Assembly (NCBI GenBank): GCA_016840945.1
Contig: JAEORJ010000103.1
Coordinates: 1 to 42,315, forward strand
Length of the DNA: 42,315 bases
Origin: Candidatus Gerdarchaeota archaeon
GTDB lineage: Archaea; Asgardarchaeota; Heimdallarchaeia; JABLTI01
Reading direction: 5' to 3'
The notes beneath the pieces were generated by a model. The model saw only the letters and a program-made list of their open reading frames with translations. It ran no database searches and was not told where the DNA came from. Shown here piece after piece: positions 36,415 to 42,315 of this stretch (position 1 is its first letter; every line of letters begins with the position of its first letter). A program made the translations under genes and the position numbers.

Positions 36415-36744
36415 ATGGGTAAATTAATTATTGAAGATATAAAAGAAGGAACAGGACCAACTCCAAAAGTAGGTGATACTATAGTAGTACATTATACCGG
36501 TTGGTTAACAAATGGAAAGAAATTTGATAGTTCTCTTGATCGAAAAAAACCTCTTGAATTTCCAATTGGCGTTGGAAAAGTAATCAAAGGTTGGGATCAA
36601 GGTGTTATTACAATGAAAGTTGGTGGGAAAAGAAAACTAACTATACCCCCTGATCTAGCATATGGCAACAGAAACGTCGGTGATGGTCTAATACCGCCAA
36701 ATTCAACCTTGATTTTTGAAGTGGAATTACTGAAAATAAAATAA
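36415..36744 (+). CDS. FKBP-type peptidyl-prolyl isomerase
   Basis: A single-domain FKBP that catalyses cis-trans isomerisation of X-Pro bonds in the cytoplasm. It has the canonical sequence: VGDTIVVHYTGWLTNGKKFDSS, then the VIKGWDQGVITMKVGGKRKLTIPP core, and LAYGNRN with the closing FEVELLKIK. The key pocket residues (Tyr, Phe, Asp, Trp, Tyr) are present. It lacks the insert-in-flap domain common in archaeal FKBPs and is of the short human FKBP12/bacterial type. The ATG at 36415 (MGKLIIEDIK) is the natural start, although the frame is open from a GTG at 36388. Confidence 0.95.
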   Translation: MGKLIIEDIKEGTGPTPKVGDTIVVHYTGWLTNGKKFDSSLDRKKPLEFPIGVGKVIKGWDQGVITMKVGGKRKLTIPPDLAYGNRNVGDGLIPPNSTLIFEVELLKIK

Positions 36745-36790
36745 AAAATCGCTATCATTTTTAAAAATAACACTTTGGTGATTACGCGAG

Positions 36791-36800
36791 ATATATATAT
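36791..36800 (+). promoter_or_regulatory. TATA-like box before the candidate small RNA
   Basis: ATATATATAT lies about 25 bases before the first hairpin of the candidate RNA (36821), matching archaeal TATA spacing. No coding start lies at the right distance downstream. Confidence 0.4.
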
Positions 36801-36820
36801 GAGAACAACAAATGTTATTT

Positions 36821-36915
36821 TGGCATGTTTTTGCCATTAACATGCCCTTTTTGAAACAGACTATCTCCTGTTTTGCGTGGGGTATCTTAATTAAATACTT
36901 CCACGCACAAATTCT
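36821..36915 (+). ncRNA. Candidate small RNA with three hairpins
   Basis: The gap between the FKBP and UDG-like genes holds three adjacent inverted repeats. GGCATG (36822-36827) pairs with CATGCC (36841-36846), or alternatively TGGCA (36821-36825) pairs with TGCCA (36832-36836). AAACAG (36854-36859) pairs with CTGTTT (36868-36873). GCGTGG and GTAT (36875-36885) pair with ATAC and CCACGC (36895-36906). A TATA-like box sits about 25 bases upstream, and T-rich sequence follows. The first hairpin plus CCCTTTTT could also be the FKBP terminator. An ACA triplet directly after the last stem recalls H/ACA RNAs, but the internal loop is too small for a normal pocket. Confidence 0.42.
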
Positions 36916-36943
36916 TTTAATTTCAGTTAGCTCTATCGTTTTG

Positions 36944-36951
36944 TATATATA
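36944..36951 (+). promoter_or_regulatory. TATA box of the UDG-like gene
   Basis: TATATATA is centred 29 bases before the ATG at 36977, the spacing expected for a leaderless archaeal transcript. Confidence 0.5.
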
Positions 36952-36976
36952 GCAATAAGAAGAGTTTGTTGGTAAA

Positions 36977-37666
36977 ATGCTACTTGATGATTGTCAAAAA
37001 TGTAGAAATCACCATGAAAAATTCTCAAGTAGTGCTATAATCCATGTTGATTTAAAACCAAGTTTGCATTACCAAGTTGATCAGAAATGGACTCCATCTA
37101 AAACTAATGTGCTTTTTATCGCTGAATCTCCGCCTTATTATTCTTCTCAAATATACGAAGCTGCTGATAGTTATTTTTACAATAAAGAAGAAAAAAATCG
37201 TTTCTTAAGCCCTCCAATAGAGCTTCAAGGAACATTATCCTGGAACTTATTCTCTCTTTTAGGGATTGATAATAAATTAACAAAATTAGAAAAATTAACT
37301 CAATTTATGAATAAAGGGTATTTCTATACAGAATCTGTAAAATGTCGCGTTGATCGAATAAATGATAAGAACCTTCTATCTCGCACTGTAACTAACTGTA
37401 CAATTTTTTTAGATAAGGAGATTTCAACTTTGCAACCTAATACCATAGTAGTTATGGGTGAGAAAGCACTAATCAGTATTTTTAACATCAATAATATAAT
37501 TGAAAATGTTCCTTCCAGAAATCTGAATGAATTAATGAAAGTATCAGAGGAAGAACCAATAATTATAAATAAAATCAAATTCTATTTTCTTCCGATTCCT
37601 ATTTGGCGTAATCGAAAATATCTGGACTCAATTCAAAAAATATTCTCACTGATAAAAAAAATCTGA
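36977..37666 (+). CDS. Uracil-DNA glycosylase superfamily-like protein
   Basis: A 229-residue protein that looks like a divergent member of the uracil-DNA glycosylase fold. An N-terminal Cys pair (CQKCRNHH, residues 5-12) resembles part of the iron-sulfur ligands of family 4/5 enzymes. VLFIAESPPYYSS (about 45-57) occupies the position of the GExPG catalytic loop. NTIVVMGEKALISIF matches the central strand, and FLPIPIWRNRKYLDSI replaces the usual HPS-type motif. Because the catalytic motifs are not standard, glycosylase activity is uncertain. ATG at 36977 with a well-placed TATA box. The next gene begins 2 bases after its stop, suggesting co-transcription. Confidence 0.62.
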   Translation: MLLDDCQKCRNHHEKFSSSAIIHVDLKPSLHYQVDQKWTPSKTNVLFIAESPPYYSSQIYEAADSYFYNKEEKNRFLSPPIELQGTLSWNLFSLLGIDNKLTKLEKLTQFMNKGYFYTESVKCRVDRINDKNLLSRTVTNCTIFLDKEISTLQPNTIVVMGEKALISIFNINNIIENVPSRNLNELMKVSEEEPIIINKIKFYFLPIPIWRNRKYLDSIQKIFSLIKKI

Positions 37667-37668
37667 CA

Positions 37669-38424
37669 ATGAAAATTAAAATTCGAAGGGATACTATGCT
37701 TTCAATAAAGATTCAAAAAGGAGCGTTTTTAACAACTATTTTTGGTTGTATACAATTCGTTGTGCTTACAACAATTGCTATGATTCTTTATCCTGGTGGC
37801 ACTTATTTGGATTCAAACGCACCAAGATATGATTTTATTAGAAATTTCTTTAGTGATTTAGGGAGAACTATAGCAATCAATGGTGAACTAAATATTGTTA
37901 GTCGAGCACTTTTTACTACAGCTTTACTAATCGCAGGATTGACATTAATTGGTTTATTTGCTCTTACCCCATATTATTATAAAGAAAAAAAATCTTCTTT
38001 CTGGTTAAGTATCGTTGGATCAATCAATGGTATTATTTGTGCATTAGCTTATATAGGAATAGGATTTGCGCCTAGTGATCTTGAACAATTTCTTACAGCA
38101 CATATCTATTTTGTTTACATAGCATTTACTGGAACATTACTAACATTAATCCTCTATACTATTGCTACATTCATAGTAAAAGAAGTGCCAAATTTTTATG
38201 CATGGGTGTATATAGCCTGTGTTTTCATATCTTTAACTTATCTCGTGATTTTATATGGCGGGGACATATTTAGCTTATTATCAGGTACAATCATTCAAGC
38301 AATAGGACAAAAAGTAATAGTCTATGTTGAGATTATAACTTTCATGATACAAGCAGTAGGGCTTTACAGGATTGCAAATAAAACAATAAAAAACAAATCA
38401 AATAATCAAGAAGTTATCAATTAA
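37669..38424 (+). CDS. DUF998-like membrane protein, first of a tandem pair
   Basis: A 251-residue membrane protein with about six TM helices. After TM1 it has YPGGTYLDSN and then FIRNFFSDLGRTIAINGE, where the FSDLG box and the following polar segment are features of DUF998-type proteins of unknown function. Charged loops are short and there is no soluble domain. The ATG at 37669 starts 2 bases after the previous stop, although an inner ATG (MLSIKIQKG) lies 27 bases on. It is clearly paralogous to the next gene, with the same YPGG, SDLGR and AINGE elements in the same places. The function is unknown. Confidence 0.78.
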   Translation: MKIKIRRDTMLSIKIQKGAFLTTIFGCIQFVVLTTIAMILYPGGTYLDSNAPRYDFIRNFFSDLGRTIAINGELNIVSRALFTTALLIAGLTLIGLFALTPYYYKEKKSSFWLSIVGSINGIICALAYIGIGFAPSDLEQFLTAHIYFVYIAFTGTLLTLILYTIATFIVKEVPNFYAWVYIACVFISLTYLVILYGGDIFSLLSGTIIQAIGQKVIVYVEIITFMIQAVGLYRIANKTIKNKSNNQEVIN

Positions 38425-38447
38425 GATAAAAAATAAGAAGGTTTCCT

Positions 38448-39176
38448 ATGAAAAAATATTACAACTTAAGAATAGGAATTTTTATTGCTATAGCTTTTAG
38501 TGCAATATTATATTATATCTTGTTTGGACTTTCTATACACTTTTATCCTGGAGGAGCAAGGCTTGATCCATCATTTGAAGGGTTTAGCTTCTTTAAAACT
38601 TTCATTAGTGATTTAGGAAGAAATATTGCAATTAATGGTGAACCTAATGATCTCTCACAAGCGTTATTTCAAGCTTCAATTATAGTTTCCAACTTCTTTT
38701 TCCTATTGTTTTATTTTACATATACAACTTTCTTCATTCAAAAACCAAAAATCAAATGGATAGCTATAAGTGGATTAATTATTGGCATTTTATCGTCTTC
38801 TTTGTATGTTGCTTTAGCGTTTACTCCTTGGGATGTTAATACTAACTTGCACAATAAATTGATTTACTCTGCAGCACCAATAAAATTCATCTCGGGTATT
38901 TTTTATTTCATAGCAACCATGACAGATAAATCATTAAAAAGAAATATTGGATATTACTTCATACCTTATATTTTAATTTATATTGTATTTGCTATCACAA
39001 CAACAGCAACTAAAGATATGGCAAGTGATATTAAATGGGGAGTAAGAATTTTTGGTCATTTTCTTATAGCAATACTTGAAGTGTTGATTTTTGCATTAAT
39101 AGCTATGTTATCAGCAATTTATTTGCACAAACTACAAAAAAACGAAAACATAAACATTAATCAACCAAAGATTTAA
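38448..39176 (+). CDS. DUF998-like membrane protein, second of a tandem pair
   Basis: A 242-residue membrane protein with about six TM helices. YPGGARLDPS and FFKTFISDLGRNIAINGEPND align with the previous protein position for position, so the two arose by tandem duplication. They have since diverged strongly elsewhere. The ATG at 38448 lies 23 bases after the previous stop, so the pair is probably translated from one transcript. Two different copies kept side by side may form a heteromer; this is inference. The next gene, L-aspartate oxidase, starts 42 bases later. Confidence 0.78.
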   Translation: MKKYYNLRIGIFIAIAFSAILYYILFGLSIHFYPGGARLDPSFEGFSFFKTFISDLGRNIAINGEPNDLSQALFQASIIVSNFFFLLFYFTYTTFFIQKPKIKWIAISGLIIGILSSSLYVALAFTPWDVNTNLHNKLIYSAAPIKFISGIFYFIATMTDKSLKRNIGYYFIPYILIYIVFAITTTATKDMASDIKWGVRIFGHFLIAILEVLIFALIAMLSAIYLHKLQKNENININQPKI

Positions 39177-39218
39177 AGTGAGAATTATTTGAGTTTATAA
39201 AAAACATGAGGGTTTCAT

Positions 39219-40817
39219 TTGAGAATTTCATCAGATTTTCTAGTAATCGGAAGCGGGATCAGCGGATTAACTTTCGCTTTAAAAGCTGCACAATATGGCA
39301 CTGTATCATTGCTTTCAAAAGATATTTTATCAGAAGGTGCAACAAATTATGCTCAGGGGGGAATAGCAGCAGTTTTTGATGGGAATGATTCTATAGAGGA
39401 TCATATAAAAGACACTTTATCTGCTGGAGATGGTTTATGTAATAAAGAAGTAGTGAAAGAAATCTGTACTGATGGCACCAGATTTGTTAAAGAATTAATG
39501 GAAAATTATGATGTTAAATTTACAAATGAAAAAGGGGAATTGGATTTAGGATTAGAAGGTGGACACTCAAAAAGACGCGTCCTTCATGCTCAAGATAGAA
39601 CGGGGTATGAGATTGAGACTAAGCTTATTAGTGCCGTAAAAAAAGATTCTAACATTAATATTTACGAAAGACATGTTGCAATCAATTTATTTGTTGATAG
39701 TAATGTCTGTATTGGTGCTTATGTTTTGGACAAGAAAAAGGGAGAAGTAATTAATTTTCAAGCCAGTGTAACTGTTCTTGCTACAGGTGGAGCTGGTAAA
39801 GTATTTCTTGTAACAAGTAATCCAGACATTAGTACTGGTGATGGTATCGCTATGGCTTACAGAGCTGGAGCTAAAGTCATTAATATGGAAATGATGCAAT
39901 TCCACCCAACTTGTCTTTATCACCCACATGCTAAAACATTTCTTATAACTGAAGCTATGAGAGGGGAAGGGGCAAAATTAGTTGATAAAGATGGCAAACA
40001 ATTCATGGGTAAATACCATCCTAAAAAAGAACTTGCACCTCGAGATATTGTCTCACGATCTATTGATCATGAATTAAAGATTTCAGGTGCTGATAGTGTT
40101 TTTCTAGATATTACTCACAGAGATCCTGAATTTGTTAAAAAACGATTTCCTATGATTTATGAGAAGTGTTTAACATACGGCATAGATATTACCAAACAAA
40201 AAATACCTGTAGTTCCCGCAGCTCATTATTGTATTGGCGGAGTGAAAGCAACTACTTCCGGACAAACATCTATTAAGAATCTTCTAGCTGTAGGTGAAGT
40301 TTCTTGCACAGGGTTTCATGGTGCAAATAGATTAGCTAGCAATAGCTTACTGGAAGCTCTTGTTTGTGCTAATAAAGCAGCAAAGTTTGGAGCTGTATTA
40401 TCAATGAATTCTGGTGTACCAAACAAACAACCATTTCCAAAATGGGATCCTGGAATGGCTGAGGATCCTGATGAAATGGTTATTGTTAAACAAAACTGGG
40501 ATGAAATTAGACGATTTATGTGGAATTATGTTGGTATTGTACGATCTAATAATCGACTCATTCGAGCAGGCAATCGATTAGATTTAGTTATGAAAGAAAT
40601 CAATCAATTTTATTGGGATTTCAAAATACATCCTCATTTATTGGACCTAAGGAATTTAGCACAAGTAGCTGAATTAATTATACGTTGTGCAAAAGGTCGA
40701 AAAGAAAGCCGTGGTGTTCACTACTCTACAGATTATCCAGAAAAGGCTAGATCACTCTATAATACTGAAGTTCAGATATCAATGGTTGATAGAATACCAA
40801 TAAATGGTAAATTATAA
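39219..40817 (+). CDS. nadB: L-aspartate oxidase
   Basis: FAD enzyme that oxidises L-aspartate to iminoaspartate, the first step of de novo NAD synthesis. The FAD-binding GSGISG (11-16) follows the first strand, then SEGATNYAQGGIAAVFD, typical of NadB, and HAQDRTGYEIET. The substrate and catalytic region includes MMQFHPTCLY, MRGEGAKLVD, VPAAHYCIGGVKA and the FAD segment GANRLASNSLLEALV. The C-terminal helical domain is complete at 532 residues. It is the normal length and resembles NadB more than fumarate reductase. Start TTG at 39219; a nearby ATG at 39206 is out of frame. No nadA or nadC lies in the window. The DUF89 gene follows after 35 bases. Confidence 0.92.
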   Translation: MRISSDFLVIGSGISGLTFALKAAQYGTVSLLSKDILSEGATNYAQGGIAAVFDGNDSIEDHIKDTLSAGDGLCNKEVVKEICTDGTRFVKELMENYDVKFTNEKGELDLGLEGGHSKRRVLHAQDRTGYEIETKLISAVKKDSNINIYERHVAINLFVDSNVCIGAYVLDKKKGEVINFQASVTVLATGGAGKVFLVTSNPDISTGDGIAMAYRAGAKVINMEMMQFHPTCLYHPHAKTFLITEAMRGEGAKLVDKDGKQFMGKYHPKKELAPRDIVSRSIDHELKISGADSVFLDITHRDPEFVKKRFPMIYEKCLTYGIDITKQKIPVVPAAHYCIGGVKATTSGQTSIKNLLAVGEVSCTGFHGANRLASNSLLEALVCANKAAKFGAVLSMNSGVPNKQPFPKWDPGMAEDPDEMVIVKQNWDEIRRFMWNYVGIVRSNNRLIRAGNRLDLVMKEINQFYWDFKIHPHLLDLRNLAQVAELIIRCAKGRKESRGVHYSTDYPEKARSLYNTEVQISMVDRIPINGKL

Positions 40818-40852
40818 GAACGAAAATTTCAATAAATTAATAGTGAACCAAT

Positions 40853-41794
40853 ATGCCACATGAAAATTGTTTTGATTGCTTAGTTGAGATATCAGAGCGA
40901 GCAATTAATCTTTCTACAAATGACCTTAAAAAAAGGAAAGAATTACTTGATAATTTGAAAGGAAATATTAAGAAAGATTTCAATGAAATAAAATTACCTG
41001 ATTATTCCAATGCGTTATTTTCAGCTATTGCTAAAGAAACTGGTGTATTGGACCCTTTTTTAGAAATCAAAAGAATAAGCAATAAGCAAATTTTGGAAAT
41101 CGCACCTCAAATTGTTGACTCAATTTCAGGATTAGATACAAAAGAAAAGCTTTATCGATTATTCCTTTATTCAATTGGTGCAAATATGGTTGATTTCAGT
41201 ACAGGTGGTCATACAATTGATCTTTCTAAAATTGCTGAACAAATTCTTGATTTTCATAACGAGAAATTAATTATTGATGAATTTCAAAAATTATTTGAAA
41301 TGATTATTAAAGCTAAAGAAATTATCTTCTTGTCAGATAATTGTGGTGAAGTTGTTATTGATAATTTGATCGTAGATTTCTTACATGATTCTATGAAAAA
41401 AGAAGTTTATCTCGGTTTAAAAGGTGCTCCTGTTGCTAATGATTGCACATTAGATGATTTTAATCGAGATAATATTCCAGTTAAAGCAACGGAAAATTTT
41501 GCAGTTAGTAACTCCTTTGGTTATAATCTAAATCAAACATCTGAAAGATTCAAAGAATTATTAGATATTGCTGACTTGTTGGTCGTTAAAGGGCAATCAA
41601 ATTACGAAACAACATTGAATAATTTACTGCGCTATCCGAGCTATAAATTCCCGCCAATATTTTGTGTGCTTAGAACTAAATGCCAAGTGATTACCAATCA
41701 TTTAGGTGTGCCATTAGGTTCTAATATCATTAAACAAATGAATCCAATGTATAGTAAAGAAAAAGAAAAATTAACTGAAATAGTTGATTGTTAG
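40853..41794 (+). CDS. DUF89 (ARMT1-like) metal-dependent phosphatase
   Basis: A 313-residue protein of the DUF89 family, whose members include damage-control phosphatases that remove phosphate from wayward sugar or cofactor phosphates. The N-terminal helical part has FDCLVEISERA with a Cys typical of archaeal members. The metal site is formed around LSDNCGEVVIDN (Asp and Asn as ligands), then LKGAPVANDCTLDD, and VVKGQSNYETT, where the Lys-Gly and Glu-Thr lie in the active site. Length agrees with archaeal AF1104-like proteins. Directly downstream of nadB in the same direction, it could act on NAD-pathway or sugar phosphate by-products, but that is only inference. Confidence 0.88.
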   Translation: MPHENCFDCLVEISERAINLSTNDLKKRKELLDNLKGNIKKDFNEIKLPDYSNALFSAIAKETGVLDPFLEIKRISNKQILEIAPQIVDSISGLDTKEKLYRLFLYSIGANMVDFSTGGHTIDLSKIAEQILDFHNEKLIIDEFQKLFEMIIKAKEIIFLSDNCGEVVIDNLIVDFLHDSMKKEVYLGLKGAPVANDCTLDDFNRDNIPVKATENFAVSNSFGYNLNQTSERFKELLDIADLLVVKGQSNYETTLNNLLRYPSYKFPPIFCVLRTKCQVITNHLGVPLGSNIIKQMNPMYSKEKEKLTEIVDC

Positions 41795-41813
41795 GATGAA
41801 TACAAAAAGATCT

Positions 41814-42315
41814 TTAAGATCCTTTTATTTCATCAAAGAAAATTCTAATTTCATTACTAAATTCCTTTGGTTTTAATAAGCAAGTATAGGCATGAACTGA
41901 GCCAGGAATTATAACAACTTTTGAATAAGGTAAGTTCTTTTTGTATTTCTCAATATTCTGCTTAACAATTTCTGAACTCATCTCTTTTTCATCTGGTAAG
42001 AAGAGAATTGGGCAATTTATTTTAGGATAATAATCAGCAAATCGTACATCATAGAGAGGTTCGATATATTTCCAGATAACTTCTGGAGTTTGACATCCTC
42101 GATATTTTCCATTTTCATCTTGAATTAATTCATCTTCAACTGCTTTTTTTGCTATTTCTGACCATGGAAAATATTTCTCCCAAGATGTTTTATTTGCAGT
42201 AATATAATCTTCCTTTGTATCATAGATTTTTAGTGGTCTTGATAGAACATTATCTTTTAGTTGTTGTTTCTTTTGTTTAATTTCATCTTCTGAAATAGTT
42301 TGTTCCTTACTGTCA
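41814..42315 (-). CDS. Alpha/beta hydrolase, 3' part, runs off the window
   Basis: The C-terminal 166 residues of a minus-strand gene whose start lies beyond 42315. The frame is open from the window edge to TAA at 41814-41816. The visible part has a helical cap region (WEKYFPWSEIAKKAVEDE), then the strand NCPILFLPDEKEMSSEIV with Asp in the acid position, and VVIIPGSVHAYTCLL with the probable catalytic His, ending in helix KEFSNEIRIFFDEI. This is the usual end of an alpha/beta hydrolase. The nucleophile Ser would be in the missing part. It converges on the DUF89 gene, with a weak GATC/GATC hairpin and T-tracts at 41806-41826 between them. Confidence 0.75.
   Translation of the reverse strand, partial: DSKEQTISEDEIKQKKQQLKDNVLSRPLKIYDTKEDYITANKTSWEKYFPWSEIAKKAVEDELIQDENGKYRGCQTPEVIWKYIEPLYDVRFADYYPKINCPILFLPDEKEMSSEIVKQNIEKYKKNLPYSKVVIIPGSVHAYTCLLKPKEFSNEIRIFFDEIKGS

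Noticed and set aside
36875..36910. H/ACA guide RNA, because an ACA follows the last stem
   Set aside because: The internal loop is only one and two bases, too small for a pseudouridylation pocket.

Overview
The window is AT-rich, gene-dense DNA that looks like an archaeal chromosome, most likely from an Asgard archaeon (perhaps Heimdallarchaeia-like; this is inference). The reasons are: genes starting with ATG, GTG or TTG without obvious Shine-Dalgarno sequences; TATA-like boxes about 25-30 bases before start codons; archaeal-type families (M42 peptidase, DUF89, ParM/Ta0583-type actin, archaeal MoxR/ChlI-like ATPase); and a set typical of Asgard genomes (an Arf-like Ras-superfamily protein, a Roadblock/LC7 protein and a TPR protein with a longin/roadblock-like C-terminus). 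No rRNA, tRNA, CRISPR array, insertion sequence or phage gene was seen.

Layout. 1-1.8 kb: MscS channel, GNAT acetyltransferase and a small coiled-coil protein. 1.8-2.4 kb: the only large gene-free stretch, which carries a TATA box followed by several well-formed helices and a T-rich end, and is a candidate long structured RNA. 2.4-10.3 kb: LacZ-type beta-galactosidase, a zinc-ribbon membrane protein, a winged-helix regulator with a perfect 19-bp dyad upstream, an alpha/beta hydrolase fused to a membrane domain, a PAP2 phosphatase and a degenerate LAGLIDADG-like protein. 10.4-18.2 kb: membrane-anchored PHP phosphoesterase, LVIVD-repeat surface protein, galactokinase-like GHMP kinase, a methyltransferase, small unknowns, a stand-alone 2-oxoacid dehydrogenase E2 catalytic domain, and a dUTPase/dCTP deaminase family protein.

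18.2-24.8 kb (minus strand) holds the most interesting unit. In transcription order it is a degenerate Arf-like GTPase, a zinc-finger-containing MoxR/ChlI-type AAA+ ATPase, a VWA protein with an intact MIDAS, a 533-residue protein with a possible inactivated zincin motif, a HEAT-repeat protein and, after a gap, a Roadblock/LC7 protein. AAA+ plus VWA pairs are known chaperone or chelatase-like machines. Combining one with a pseudoGTPase, a roadblock protein and a possible pseudo-protease looks like an undescribed Asgard signalling or assembly system.

24.9-36.8 kb: two-TM protein, ParM-like actin, HTH-methyltransferase, Cys-rich protein, orphan beta-class DNA methyltransferase, a protein made of twelve 17-residue beta-helix turns (bactofilin-like), a GNAT enzyme, the TPR-longin protein, M42 aminopeptidase, MFS transporter and FKBP. 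36.8-36.9 kb holds a candidate small RNA with its own TATA box. 36.9-42.3 kb: UDG-superfamily-like protein, two tandem FSDLG membrane paralogues, L-aspartate oxidase, a DUF89 protein and the 3' part of an alpha/beta hydrolase running off the right end.

Several gene ends carry hairpin-plus-T-tract structures resembling intrinsic terminators, which is notable because archaeal termination is usually attributed to U-tracts alone.
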